Shown: positions 50,910 to 60,310, counted from the stretch's first letter. The stretch: 64,000 nucleotides of DNA from Candidatus Marispirochaeta associata (GCA_001749745.1 JWTM01000418.1:229089-293088); one strand, 5' to 3'. The notes: generated by a model not told the origin, from the letters alone. Numbers and translations: made by a program.

Positions 50910-51625
50910 CCTATAGCTTCTCCTATCAGCTCCCGGTAGAGCTGAGTCTCCAAACTGTTTATCTCGGACCGGGCGAGACTCCGCTCCCCCGGCGGCAAAG
51001 GATTCTGAAACGAGCGTTTAATCCGGCTGGGCGGCGATGAGAGAACCATAATTGTATCTCCCAACAGGAGCGCCTCCTGTATGTCGTGGGTCACGAAGAG
51101 GGTGCAGGGCCTCTTCTCGGACCAGAGTTCCCGGAACCAGCCCACCAGATCGAGCTTGCGAGCCAAGTCGAGGGCCTGCAGGGGTTCGTCCATGAGCAGG
51201 ATCTCTCCGGGATAGGCAAAGGCCCGGGCTATAACCGCCCGCTGCCGCATGCCGCCGGAGAGTTCGACCGGATAAGCCGATGCCGATTCGCCGATTCCCA
51301 TCCGTTCGAGGAGCTCCCTGGTTAGAGTGCGGCTCTTCTCCTTACCATAAACCCCTTCCAAGACTAGCTCCAGATTTCTTCCCACCGTAAGCCAGGGAAT
51401 CAGCCGGGGTTCCTGAAATAGATAACTGATTCTACGATCGGCAACTCCCTCGATGCGGCCTGAATCGGGGGCGACAATGCCGGCCAGCATATGCAGCAGG
51501 GTGGTCTTTCCGCAGCCCGAGGGCCCGAGGATAACCGAGACCTCCCCATCGGGAAAGGAGATATTGAGGTCCTCGAAAAGTAAAAAATCATCGTAGGCTT
51601 TATGGACGCCCTGAAGCTCTATCAT
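50906..51625 (-). CDS. ABC importer ATPase (SsuB/TauB/ThiZ type)
   Basis: A 239-residue ABC ATPase: Walker A GPSGCGKTTLL (residues 34-44), signature LSGGMRQRAVIARAF, Walker B ILLMDEPLQALD and the switch His in FVTHDIQEAL. It overlaps the permease gene by ATGA and the phosphoesterase gene by four bases. The sequence is of the nitrate/sulfonate/taurine/hydroxymethylpyrimidine group, which supply the energy for uptake of small organic anions or pyrimidines. Confidence 0.9.
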   Translation of the reverse strand: MIELQGVHKAYDDFLLFEDLNISFPDGEVSVILGPSGCGKTTLLHMLAGIVAPDSGRIEGVADRRISYLFQEPRLIPWLTVGRNLELVLEGVYGKEKSRTLTRELLERMGIGESASAYPVELSGGMRQRAVIARAFAYPGEILLMDEPLQALDLARKLDLVGWFRELWSEKRPCTLFVTHDIQEALLLGDTIMVLSSPPSRIKRSFQNPLPPGERSLARSEINSLETQLYRELIGEAIG

Positions 51626-52395
51626 AGACTCATTCCGCCCTTCCGAACGCCCCGGACGAGGCCGGAGGCGGCCTGCAGCAGGAGCTCGCTAAGCGCCGAG
51701 AGGAGCACGGCGACCATGGTCCAGGCCAGGACCGATGCGGTTTCGATATAGATCTTAGCCTCGTACATCTCGCTACCCACCGCCGCCGTCGGACGGCTCA
51801 GGATCTCGGCGGCGATCACCGCCTTCCAGATAATGCCGAAGGCGGTCTTCGAAGCGGCGAAGAAGTAAGAGAAGATACCGGGGAGCAGAATTGTCCGCAA
51901 GATTTTGATGCGGGATACCCGATAGACCCTGGCCATCTCCAGCAGACGGGGATCGACCGCCCGCAGACCGACCTGAACATTCTCGTAGATGATAGGAAAA
52001 GCCATCAGCACGGAGACGAAGATCGGCACAAATCCGGACGGAAACCAGATCAAGGCCAGGAGAATAAAGGACATCACCGGCGTGCTCTTGATGATGATGA
52101 CCAAGGGCCGCATTAGATCGCGAACTCCATTCGAGAGTCCCGCCGCCAGGCCGAGCATCAGGGCCAGGATAGAGGAGATGAGAAACGCGGTCCCTCCGCG
52201 GAGAGCGGTATGAAGGAGGGCCGGCGGAAAGGCCTCTGAACGCAGGACCTCGCCGAAGGTCTCGAGAACCCTCAGGGGTCCGGGGAGGATCACCTCCGCT
52301 CCTGCAACATAGGCGCCGATTTTCCAGAGCGCCGCAAAAAGCAGTACTCCTGCGGCGGATATGGTATAGCTGCTCCTACTCTCCGTAGAACTCAT
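51622..52395 (-). CDS. ABC importer permease (SsuC/TauC type)
   Basis: A 257-residue permease with about six transmembrane segments and the coupling loop ARVYRVSRIKILRTILLPGIFSYFFAA (EAA-type) near residues 165-190. It is the membrane subunit of the importer. The start is drawn at MSSTESRS (52395); a start six codons upstream would enlarge the overlap with the binding-protein gene. It overlaps that gene by 20 bases and the ATPase gene by four. Confidence 0.88.
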   Translation of the reverse strand: MSSTESRSSYTISAAGVLLFAALWKIGAYVAGAEVILPGPLRVLETFGEVLRSEAFPPALLHTALRGGTAFLISSILALMLGLAAGLSNGVRDLMRPLVIIIKSTPVMSFILLALIWFPSGFVPIFVSVLMAFPIIYENVQVGLRAVDPRLLEMARVYRVSRIKILRTILLPGIFSYFFAASKTAFGIIWKAVIAAEILSRPTAAVGSEMYEAKIYIETASVLAWTMVAVLLSALSELLLQAASGLVRGVRKGGMSL

Positions 52396-53374
52396 CGCCT
52401 GGGATTGTACCACCTACTGAAGCGGGCGCAAAGCCGTAGAAAACCTGATACAGCTCCTCTACCCTGCTTCTCGCCTCATCGGGCAGCTGGAAACGGAGAT
52501 TCAGGCGCGGCATGGCCTGTGCGATAATCGGTGCGGGCATCTGCATATACGTGCCGGCAAGAACTCCGGCGTCCGCCGGATTTGCGTTGGCCCAGTCTAT
52601 CGAATCCCGATAAGCCGCAAAGAGGGCCTCCAGCACCTGGGGATGCTCCTCGTAGAGTGAGCTTCGCACCAGGGTTGCGGTGATAGGATAGGCGTCGCCC
52701 AATCCGCTCACCTCGGCCCAGACCTCCTGCAAATCGATAACTGCTTCTACCTCAGGGTTTTTAGAGGCGACAATAGAGACAAAGGGCTCCGGCAGCACCG
52801 CCAGATCGACCTTGCCGGCGATAAGCTGGGGCGCAATGGCGACATGATCGAAGCTGAAATCCAGCTCTACATCGGTATCCGGATCGATTCCGTTCTCCTC
52901 CAGCACATAGCGGAGCACGAACTCCGGGGTCGAGCCCTGGGCGATACAGTAGATCCGTTTTCCCTTGAGATCCTCCACACTCCGGATGTCGTCCCGGGAA
53001 CTGACGACATGGAGCAGCCCGTCGCCGGTTACAGCCCCCAAGCGGTAGGGGGCTCCCTTGTTGTAGAGCACCGCGGCCAGATTGATTGGGACCGCCGCAA
53101 TGTCCGCCTCGCCGGACATAATCCGAGCTATCATGAGCTGGGGTTCATCGACTATCTGATACTCGGCTTCGACGCCAGCCCCGAACTCCGGTTGACTCTC
53201 CATCATCTGCAACATGCCGATCGAACTCGGCCCCTTGAGCCCCGCCACGGTCAACTGCAGCGGATCGGCCGGGATTGCGGAGGGCTCCCCTTCGCCCTCC
53301 CGGGCGCCTTCGGCGTATATAAAAAGCGAGAGGAATAACAACACGACACTAGCGACAATCAGGGACCGATTCAT
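52376..53374 (-). CDS. ABC importer substrate-binding protein (NMT1/THI5-like)
   Basis: A 332-residue periplasmic-binding protein with a signal peptide (residues 1-22, ending LFIYAEG). It is of the type-2 fold NMT1/TauA/SsuA group: the N-lobe (LTVAGLKGPSSIGMLQMM), the hinge (IRSVEDLKGKRIYC), and the C-lobe (VDLAVLPEPFVSIVASK). The ligand cannot be read from the sequence; sulfonates, nitrate and pyrimidine thiamine precursors are the main possibilities. It is the first gene of the operon, and a 9-bp inverted repeat 50 bases upstream is a likely operator. No THI-box (TPP) riboswitch is visible in front of it. Confidence 0.87.
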   Translation of the reverse strand: MNRSLIVASVVLLFLSLFIYAEGAREGEGEPSAIPADPLQLTVAGLKGPSSIGMLQMMESQPEFGAGVEAEYQIVDEPQLMIARIMSGEADIAAVPINLAAVLYNKGAPYRLGAVTGDGLLHVVSSRDDIRSVEDLKGKRIYCIAQGSTPEFVLRYVLEENGIDPDTDVELDFSFDHVAIAPQLIAGKVDLAVLPEPFVSIVASKNPEVEAVIDLQEVWAEVSGLGDAYPITATLVRSSLYEEHPQVLEALFAAYRDSIDWANANPADAGVLAGTYMQMPAPIIAQAMPRLNLRFQLPDEARSRVEELYQVFYGFAPASVGGTIPGDEFYGE

Positions 53375-53423
53375 ACTGCCTCCGAAGATTCAGGCTATAG
53401 TAGCCGGGTAAATTAGTCAAGTT

Positions 53424-53446
53424 TTATTGAGATAACGTCTCAATAA
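53424..53446. promoter_or_regulatory. perfect inverted repeat between divergent genes
   Basis: TTATTGAGA (53424-53432) and TCTCAATAA (53438-53446) form a perfect nine-base inverted repeat with a five-base spacer. It lies just upstream of a TTGACT -35-like box for the ABC importer and also in front of the divergent methyltransferase gene, so it is a likely regulator-binding site. Confidence 0.6.
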
Positions 53447-53515
53447 TATCCGCTTTTCCTCTATCCGTGCAAGCTCCTGCTTACCAACAGGCCCTTGAGC
53501 TGCTACACTACGGAA

Positions 53516-54577
53516 ATGGCCGCCGTTCTTATATTGACCGCCCCGGGTCTTGAAGACCTGGTTCAGAATGAGGCAATCTCGCTCCTCAAATCGCGACACC
53601 CTGGATTGAGTACCATAAAAGGCCGACGCGGTAAAGGCTGGCTCGAACTCCACCCCCCTGCCGAGGCCGATGCGGCCCCGCTCTTTTGCTCCTTGCGCAC
53701 CGCCTTCCGTATCATCGAACTCAAGGCGGAGACGAAACACCCTGGAGACGAGATACTCCATGCCGCCAAGGCCTGTGCGGAAAAGGGGGGCTTCCGGGAA
53801 TTGCGATACCGTCCGCCTTTTCGCATCCGCTGCTATGTTCAGGATGAACCCTCCGGGACCCGGGCGGCGGTGGAGCGGGCGGTGGGAGCGGTCGCGGTAG
53901 AGCAGAGCGGCGCTCCGGTCAATCTCAACCAGCCCGAGATCGAGTACGGGGTCGAGATTCTCGACGGGCACATCTTCTACGGAATTCTCTGGAAAGACGA
54001 GGACGAGACTCCTCGTTATCGAAAACAGTTTCAGGTGCGCTCATCGGTCAAACCCCATATCGCCGCGGCGATGCTCAACCTGGTCGGCTTTCAGGCTCGT
54101 CCGGGATCACTCCTCGATCCGTGCTGCGGCTCGGGGACCATTCTGTTGGAGGCGGGGATGATGCATCCCGGAACCCGTCTTTACGGAAGCGATGTGGACG
54201 AGCGCTGCGCCCAGGGTGCCCAGAAAAATCTCTCCGCCTTAAGCCAAGCCGATCCGGGAAGCAGGATCTACGAAGGCGATGCCCGTCACCTGGAGAAACT
54301 CTTTCCTTCGGGAAGTCTCGACTACCTTGTTACCAATCCGCCCTTCGGCATCCGCACCGGAACAAGGATTAACTTTTACTGGTTTTATCGGGAACTACTC
54401 CAGGGAGCCGACCGGATTCTCTCTCCTAAAGGACGCATAGCGCTCCTGGTCGGCCGAAAAAGGGGCATCTTCAATCGCGCTCTGGAGGAGGAGGGACACT
54501 TTATGATCCAGCATGTGCGGGTAATAGATGCCTCCGGACTCTTTCCCGCCCTCTATGTGCTGGGACGCAAAAAGTAG
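53516..54577 (+). CDS. THUMP-domain class I RNA methyltransferase (RlmL/Trm14-like)
   Basis: A 353-residue RNA methyltransferase. Residues 1-150 form the ferredoxin-like and THUMP domains (LILTAPGLEDLVQNE, RIRCYVQDEPSG). The C-terminal Rossmann methyltransferase has the SAM motif LLDPCCGSGTILLEAG (near 200) and the catalytic motif VTNPPFG (near 277). The family makes m2G in 23S rRNA or tRNA. ATG 53516 is chosen; an in-frame TTG at 53495 is an alternative. The gene is not in an operon with its neighbours, with only weak spacing to the PilZ gene (45 bases). Confidence 0.9.
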   Translation: MAAVLILTAPGLEDLVQNEAISLLKSRHPGLSTIKGRRGKGWLELHPPAEADAAPLFCSLRTAFRIIELKAETKHPGDEILHAAKACAEKGGFRELRYRPPFRIRCYVQDEPSGTRAAVERAVGAVAVEQSGAPVNLNQPEIEYGVEILDGHIFYGILWKDEDETPRYRKQFQVRSSVKPHIAAAMLNLVGFQARPGSLLDPCCGSGTILLEAGMMHPGTRLYGSDVDERCAQGAQKNLSALSQADPGSRIYEGDARHLEKLFPSGSLDYLVTNPPFGIRTGTRINFYWFYRELLQGADRILSPKGRIALLVGRKRGIFNRALEEEGHFMIQHVRVIDASGLFPALYVLGRKK

Positions 54578-54622
54578 TCGTAAAGCATAGATTATCACTA
54601 TCTTCTGATCATCGGAGGTACG

Positions 54623-55630
54623 ATGGAATTCCTTTTTGAAAGCCGTTTCGGCGCGCTTATGGAGGGCATAAGCGGACAATTCGGCACCACTCCCCTCGGT
54701 TTCGCACTTTTCATCCTGATAATAGTCAGTCTGCCTCTGATATTAACCCTGATCTACCGCCACCAGACGAAGAAAGCACGCAAGAATGAGCGCGACCGGA
54801 GCGATCAGATTATCGAGAAGCGAGCGGCCAAGCTCAATCTCTCACCCGCAGAGAAACGGCTGGTAGAACGGCTGGCCGATACGGACGGACGAAACGGCAG
54901 CAGCTATCTGGTACTCTTCGATGAGCCCCGGTTTCACAAGGTTGCCGCAGAACTGATGCAAGGTGAGGATGCGCCGCCGGCAAGCGCCGTGGCGGCCCTG
55001 CGAGTAAAGCTGGGTTTCCAGCGGGAACCGGCCAAGATCCCACACTCTACGGCCATGCTCCCCGAAGGAGCTACGCTACTGGTTAAATCCGACAAGCACG
55101 GCGGCGTACAGAAGGCTGAGATAACCCGCATCGCCGGGGAGGGTTTCGAGATCCGCCTTGCCGGCACCTACCTTCTGGCACCGGGAGACAGCGCCCAGTT
55201 TCAGTTTCAGAATAGCAGCGGCACCTATGTATTCAAGAGCTACTGTATCAAGCGGGATGGGAATCTGATGACCATCCGTCATCAGGAACGGGTTAAAAAG
55301 CTGCAGAAGCGTCGCTTCTTCCGAAGCCCCTACGATGGAGGAGCGGAAATCGGATACTACGATGAGGACGAACGCTTTCCGACCCGGTTTATCGATCTCG
55401 GCGGGGGCGGCGCAAGCCTTGTCAATCCCGACGGGCGCTTCAAAGAGAACGATTTTCTTGAGTTGAGCTTCAAGATCGACGATAGGAGCGGTCCGTTCCA
55501 TCTCCGCTGCCGAGTGATTCGAACCTCTAAAAGCGGCCAGCGCCTCCACCTGATGTTTGAAGGAATGAAGGAGGCGGTGCGGGATAAGATCCTCGGAACC
55601 CTCTTCAAACCCACCGCCCGGGTGGAGTAG
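54623..55630 (+). CDS. membrane-anchored PilZ protein
   Basis: A 335-residue protein with one transmembrane helix (about residues 25-48), a charged coiled linker (KKARKNERDRSDQIIEKRAAK), a middle domain (about 110-215), and a C-terminal PilZ domain. The PilZ c-di-GMP motifs are RRFFRSPYDG (near 229) and IDLGGGGASL (near 257). The layout is like flagellar-brake or PlzA-like proteins in which a YcgR-type N-domain precedes PilZ, but here it is membrane-bound. It should respond to c-di-GMP at the membrane. The ATG has GGAGG nine bases upstream. Confidence 0.85.
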   Translation: MEFLFESRFGALMEGISGQFGTTPLGFALFILIIVSLPLILTLIYRHQTKKARKNERDRSDQIIEKRAAKLNLSPAEKRLVERLADTDGRNGSSYLVLFDEPRFHKVAAELMQGEDAPPASAVAALRVKLGFQREPAKIPHSTAMLPEGATLLVKSDKHGGVQKAEITRIAGEGFEIRLAGTYLLAPGDSAQFQFQNSSGTYVFKSYCIKRDGNLMTIRHQERVKKLQKRRFFRSPYDGGAEIGYYDEDERFPTRFIDLGGGGASLVNPDGRFKENDFLELSFKIDDRSGPFHLRCRVIRTSKSGQRLHLMFEGMKEAVRDKILGTLFKPTARVE

Positions 55631-55643
55631 TATTGCGTTCCAG

Positions 55644-56489
55644 ATGAACTTCGACCAGCGCTACTCCTCAACACCCGGTTCTGCGGAGATACGGGAATTC
55701 CAGAAGGCCGTTATCGACTATTACCGCAGGCAGGGTCGCGTTTTTCCCTGGCGGGAAAGGATCAGCCCCTACCGAACCTATGTATCCGAGGTGATGCTTC
55801 AGCAGACCCAAACTCACCGGGTCGAACCCAAATTCAATACCTGGATGGATGCGGTTCCCGATTTCAAGACCCTTGCCGCGCTCTCTACCGAAAAGCTGCT
55901 GACCCTTTGGCAGGGATTGGGCTACAACCGACGGGCCCTCAACCTGAGACGAGCAGCCTCGGTCATCGTCGACGAGTGGGGAGGAGAACTCCGCAACTCA
56001 CCCGATGAACTGCTGACCCTTCCCGGGATAGGACCGGCCACCGCCGCCTCTATATGCGCCTTCGCCTTCAACGCACCGGTAGTCTTCATTGAGACGAATA
56101 TTCGCCGGGTCTTTATTCACTTCTTCTTTGAAAAACATGAACAGGTATCCGACAAGGAGATCCTTCCCCTGGCTGAGAGATGTCTCTACCGGGAGTCTCC
56201 CCGGGACTGGTACAACGGGATGATGGATATCGGAACCCTCTTAAAAACCAAGGTGCCCAATCCGAACCGGCGCAGCCGGCACTACACGAAGCAGGCCGCC
56301 TTCGAAGGCTCGAATCGCCAGGCTCGGGGTGCGATACTGAAGGCGCTGCAGGGGAGGCCCGGCCTCGATGCGTACGGCTTGAGCAAAGCGACCGGGATCG
56401 ATTATGAGCGGATTTTAAAAGCGGCCGCCCAACTGGAGACGGAGGGATTCATCGCCGCGGAAGGCGACACATACGGACTCAGGAAGTGA
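55644..56489 (+). CDS. MutY-like HhH-GPD DNA glycosylase without Fe-S cluster
   Basis: A 281-residue helix-hairpin-helix glycosylase. The MutY catalytic-Glu motif is present (YVSEVMLQQTQTHRV), with the hairpin and Gly/Pro loop (LPGIGPATAAS). The catalytic Asp position of E. coli MutY (ILDGN) reads FIETN, i.e. Glu instead of Asp. No Cys cluster follows the MMDIGTLL helix, so the [4Fe-4S] cluster is absent. The C-terminal NUDIX-like domain that reads 8-oxoG is missing too, replaced by a short winged-helix-like end (DYERILKAAAQLETEGFIAA). It belongs to an A/G-specific-glycosylase-like subfamily whose substrate range I cannot state. Confidence 0.82.
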   Translation: MNFDQRYSSTPGSAEIREFQKAVIDYYRRQGRVFPWRERISPYRTYVSEVMLQQTQTHRVEPKFNTWMDAVPDFKTLAALSTEKLLTLWQGLGYNRRALNLRRAASVIVDEWGGELRNSPDELLTLPGIGPATAASICAFAFNAPVVFIETNIRRVFIHFFFEKHEQVSDKEILPLAERCLYRESPRDWYNGMMDIGTLLKTKVPNPNRRSRHYTKQAAFEGSNRQARGAILKALQGRPGLDAYGLSKATGIDYERILKAAAQLETEGFIAAEGDTYGLRK

Positions 56490-56496
56490 AGCGTCC

Positions 56497-57738
56497 ATGA
56501 GTACCCCCGATTTCCGTCGTAACATGTTCGCCTTTCTCTGGCACGCCGTACTGCTGGCGATAACCACCACCTTCACCGATATCAACACCGTACTACCGGC
56601 CTTGATCCTCTCGGTGGGCGGCACTTCGCTGCACCTGGGGATTCTAACGGGAATCATGGTCGGGGTGCCGCTCGCCGGGCAGCTCCTGTTTGCAGGCTTT
56701 CTGCATACAAGGCGCCGCAAGAAGCCCTTCCTCCTGGCCGGCATCTATCTTCGAATCATCGCCCTCTCCCTGCTGACGCTGATTATTCTCCGGGGAGCCG
56801 CCCTGCCCTTAAATCTGCTGCTGACCGGCGTTTACGGCATCTTGATGGTCTTTACATTAAGCGGCGCCTTCGCCGGCATCAGCTACATGGATCTGGTGGG
56901 TAAAAGCTTCGCCGGAGAGTTGCGGAAGAGCTTTATCGTACGGCGGCAAGCCATAATGAGCGTGGGGATCCTCGTCTCAGCCTTGCTGACCCGGCTCATT
57001 ATGGGCCGCAGCGAGGGGTCGCCGTATCCGCTGCTCTTCGCCTTGTCGGCATTCAGCCTTCTAACCGCCAGCGGCGGATTTTGGTTCATCCGGGAACGGC
57101 GTTCCTCAGAAACATCCCGGAAGGATGCCGCCCCCCAATCCGTAAGGTCTATCCTGCGCCGTATTCCGCAGCTGGTCGGGAGAGATGATAATCTGAGAAA
57201 CTACATTATCGCCGCCAATCTGCTCGGCTTCGGTACGGTGCTGCTCCCGTTTTATGTCGCCCTGGGAAAAGCGAGTTACGATCTCCCGCCAGGGATGATA
57301 GGCAACCTGGTGCTGATTCAGATAAGCGGTATGATCCTGGGAAATCTCATCTGGCACAAGGTAATCGAAGCACGAGGCTTTAAGGGGATGCTCTTCGTTT
57401 GGAGCGCCATCGGGACGCTGCTGCCGCCTGCAGCGGCGGCTATGGCGATTATGCTGCCTTTTCGGGTCTACCTGCCGCTCTTCATCGCCACCGGGCTCTA
57501 CATCGGCGCCCAGAAAGTAACCTCCGACGCGGTGCTGATGGAGATCAGCACCGACGACAACCGGGCCCTCTATACGGGGATCTTCGGCACCTTCAATATG
57601 TCCCTGGCCCTTTTTCCGATCCTGATGGGAGGTATTATCTCGGCGGTGGGTTTCACCCCGGTCTTTCTATTTGCCGCGGCGGCCGCTCTGGCCGCCCAGC
57701 TCTTTATCAGAAAAATGAATTGTCCGGTGGATCGCTAG
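56497..57738 (+). CDS. MFS transporter
   Basis: A 413-residue major facilitator with about 12 transmembrane helices split into two six-helix halves by the loop at about 205-225 (RERRSSETSRKDAAPQSV). The motif-A-like sequence between TM2 and TM3 (FLHTRRRKKPFLLAGIYLR) is present but degenerate. No substrate is evident. It starts seven bases after the glycosylase gene with GGAAG upstream, and stops five bases from the converging tyrS gene, so no room for a terminator remains. Confidence 0.85.
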   Translation: MSTPDFRRNMFAFLWHAVLLAITTTFTDINTVLPALILSVGGTSLHLGILTGIMVGVPLAGQLLFAGFLHTRRRKKPFLLAGIYLRIIALSLLTLIILRGAALPLNLLLTGVYGILMVFTLSGAFAGISYMDLVGKSFAGELRKSFIVRRQAIMSVGILVSALLTRLIMGRSEGSPYPLLFALSAFSLLTASGGFWFIRERRSSETSRKDAAPQSVRSILRRIPQLVGRDDNLRNYIIAANLLGFGTVLLPFYVALGKASYDLPPGMIGNLVLIQISGMILGNLIWHKVIEARGFKGMLFVWSAIGTLLPPAAAAMAIMLPFRVYLPLFIATGLYIGAQKVTSDAVLMEISTDDNRALYTGIFGTFNMSLALFPILMGGIISAVGFTPVFLFAAAAALAAQLFIRKMNCPVDR

Positions 57739-57743
57739 ATCCG

Positions 57744-58976
57744 CTACCTCACCAGCACCCGGAAATAACGCTTCTTCCCGGCCTTGAGCATCAGCTCGCC
57801 GTCGACTGCCTTATCGGCGGTGATCACCGCATCGATATCGTCGATCTTCTCCTCGTTGATCCGGGCGCCGCCTTGTTGCACCAGCCGCCGCGCCTCCCCC
57901 TTGGAGGAGCAGAGGTCGGTCTTGGCGAATAGATCGAGGATTCCGATACCCGCCTCGAGCTCAAGTATAGGGATCTCCAGGCTCGGAATGGCGCTCTTGT
58001 CGCCGCCGCCGCCGAAGGCCGCCTTGGCCGCCTGCAGGGCCTTATCCGCCTCCTCCTTACCGTGGATCAGGCTGGTATACTCATAGGCCAACCGCTCCTT
58101 GGCGGCGTTCAGGGCCTGTCCTCCCCCGGCGCAGAGATCGCGAATCTCCTCCAGGGGCAGGAAGGTAAAGAGCTTCAGGAAACGCTCCACATCGTCATCG
58201 GCCACGTTCCGCCAGTACTGGAAGAAATCGTAGATGCTGAAGAGGCCCGGATCGAGGAAGACGGCGCCCTTCTCGCTCTTACCCATCTTCTTCCCGTCCG
58301 AGCGGGTTACCAGCGGAAAGGTGAGCCCGTAGGTCTCCTCCGCCTCCTCCCGGCGGATCAGGTCGATCCCGGCCACGATGTTGCCCCACTGGTCGTCCCC
58401 GCCGATCTGCAGCCGGCAGCCCTTGCGCCTGAAGAGTTCGAGGAAGTCGTAGGACTGGAGCAGCTGATAGTTGAACTCGATAAAGGAGAGCCCCGTCTCC
58501 ATCCGCTTTTTATAGGATTCGAAGGTCAGCATCCGGTTGACCGAAAAGTGACGACCAATGTCCCTCAAGAAATCGATGTAATTGAGATTGCTGAGCCAGT
58601 CGGCGTTGTTCACCATCCAGCCGTTGCTGCCGTCGAGGGTGACGAAGTTAGAGAGCTGAGCGGCCATGCTCTTGCCGTTATCGGCGATCTGTTCGTAAGT
58701 CAGCATCTTCCGCATCTCGGTCTTCCCCGAGGGGTCGCCGATGCGGGCGGTGCCGCCGCCGATCAGGAGCACCGGTTTGTGGCCCGCCTGCTGTAGGTGG
58801 CTCAATGCAAAGATCGGGACCATGTGCCCCACATGCAGCGAGGGGCCGGTGGGATCGACGCCCACATAGAAGGCGACCGGCCCCTGATCCATCAGGGAGC
58901 TCAAGGAGTCGAGGTCGGTGCACTGCTGAATAAATCCCCGCTCCTGCAGGGTTACGAGGGCCGGGTTGAGACTCAT
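57744..58976 (-). CDS. tyrS: tyrosyl-tRNA synthetase
   Basis: A 410-residue class Ic synthetase. HIGH is HVGHM in LHVGHMVPIFALSH, KMSKS is KMGKSEKG, and an S4 RNA-binding domain closes the protein (SSKGEARRLVQQGGARINEEK). It charges tRNA-Tyr. It overlaps glyQS by ATGA, so the two are translationally coupled, and it is the last gene of the gltX-glyQS-tyrS run. Confidence 0.96.
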   Translation of the reverse strand: MSLNPALVTLQERGFIQQCTDLDSLSSLMDQGPVAFYVGVDPTGPSLHVGHMVPIFALSHLQQAGHKPVLLIGGGTARIGDPSGKTEMRKMLTYEQIADNGKSMAAQLSNFVTLDGSNGWMVNNADWLSNLNYIDFLRDIGRHFSVNRMLTFESYKKRMETGLSFIEFNYQLLQSYDFLELFRRKGCRLQIGGDDQWGNIVAGIDLIRREEAEETYGLTFPLVTRSDGKKMGKSEKGAVFLDPGLFSIYDFFQYWRNVADDDVERFLKLFTFLPLEEIRDLCAGGGQALNAAKERLAYEYTSLIHGKEEADKALQAAKAAFGGGGDKSAIPSLEIPILELEAGIGILDLFAKTDLCSSKGEARRLVQQGGARINEEKIDDIDAVITADKAVDGELMLKAGKKRYFRVLVR

Positions 58977-60310
58977 ACGCGTTTGTACCCCTTGATCTCG
59001 GAACGAATTCGGGCGGAGAGCTCGGAACGGTGTACCCTCACCTGCTCCATGGAGTCCCTGAAGCGCAGGGTGACGGTGTCGTCGTCCTTGGAGTCGTAGT
59101 CCACGGTGACGCAGAAGGGGGTGCCCGCCTCGTCCTGGCGACGGTAGCGGCGGCCGATGGCGCCGGACTGGTCGTAGAAGACCGCGTAATCCTCCCGCAG
59201 TTCGGCCTCGATCTCCTTTGCCAGCTCGGCGATGCCGTCCTTCTTGACCAGGGGCAGAATAGCGACGGTGATCGGCGCGATGGATGGGTGGAAGTGCATC
59301 ACCGTGCGCACATCCTTCTCGTCGAGCTGCTGCTCCTCGTAGGCGTCGGAGAGCACCATCAGCACCGACCGGGTAAGCCCGGCGGAGGTCTCGATTACAT
59401 AGGGGACGTAGCGCTCCTTGGTCTGATCCTCCAGGTAGGTCTGATCCTTCCCGGAAAACTCCTGGTGGCGTCCCAGGTCGAAATCGGTCCGGTTATGAAC
59501 CCCTTCGAGCTCTTGCCAGCCCATGGGGAAGAGGAACTCGATATCGTAGGCGTCTTTCGCATAGTGGGCCAGCTCGTCCGGGCCGTGCTGGTGCCAGCGC
59601 AAGCGGTCGGCGCGGATTCCGAGCTTCTCGTAGTAGCCCATGCGCTGCTCTTTCCAGTAGTTGAACCACTCGTCGTCGCTTCCGGGTTTGACGAAGAACT
59701 GCATCTCCATCTGCTCGAATTCGCAGGTGCGGAATATGAAGTTCTTGGTGACGATCTCGTTTCGGAAGGCCTTGCCCACCTGGGCGATGCCGAAGGGGAC
59801 CTTGACCCGGCTGGTCTGCACCACGTTCTTGAAGTTGACGAAAATCCCCTGGGCGGTTTCAGGCCTGAGGTAGACCTTGTTCTTGTCGTCGTGAACCGGA
59901 CCGAGATGGGTCTGAAACATGAGATTGAACTGACGGGGATCGGTGAAGGTTCCCGAGTTGCCGCAGACCGGACAGGGGGCGGAGAGATCAATATGATCCG
60001 CCCGGAAGCGGTTCTTACACTCCTTACAGTCTACCAAGGGATCGGAGAAGTTCTCTACATGGCCCGAGGCCTCCCAGACCTTGGGATGCATCATGATCGC
60101 CGCATCGAGGCCGACGATGTTGTCGTGCAGCTGGGTCATCTCCCGCCACCAGAAGTTCTGGATATTCTTCTTGAGCTCCACACCCATGGGACCGTAGTCC
60201 CAGGCCGAAGAGAGTCCGCCGTAGATCTCGGAGGATTGAAATACGAATCCCCTGCGCTTACAGAGGGATACAAGTTTGTCCATGGTTACTTCGGCTGTCT
60301 TCTCTGCCAT
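58973..60310 (-). CDS. glyQS: glycyl-tRNA synthetase, dimeric (alpha2) type
   Basis: A 445-residue class II synthetase of the eukaryote-like single-chain dimer type. The N-terminal segment SSEIYGGLSSAWDYGPMGVELKKNI is the family's tRNA/adenylate site; a zinc-type Cys pattern occurs in CKECKNRF and CPVCGNSG (about 95-115). Motif 2 lies in FRNEIVTKNF and motif 3 in GLTRSVLMV. The C-terminal anticodon domain ends RSELSARIRSEIKG. It lies 59 bases after gltX and overlaps tyrS. Confidence 0.95.
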   Translation of the reverse strand: MAEKTAEVTMDKLVSLCKRRGFVFQSSEIYGGLSSAWDYGPMGVELKKNIQNFWWREMTQLHDNIVGLDAAIMMHPKVWEASGHVENFSDPLVDCKECKNRFRADHIDLSAPCPVCGNSGTFTDPRQFNLMFQTHLGPVHDDKNKVYLRPETAQGIFVNFKNVVQTSRVKVPFGIAQVGKAFRNEIVTKNFIFRTCEFEQMEMQFFVKPGSDDEWFNYWKEQRMGYYEKLGIRADRLRWHQHGPDELAHYAKDAYDIEFLFPMGWQELEGVHNRTDFDLGRHQEFSGKDQTYLEDQTKERYVPYVIETSAGLTRSVLMVLSDAYEEQQLDEKDVRTVMHFHPSIAPITVAILPLVKKDGIAELAKEIEAELREDYAVFYDQSGAIGRRYRRQDEAGTPFCVTVDYDSKDDDTVTLRFRDSMEQVRVHRSELSARIRSEIKGYKRV

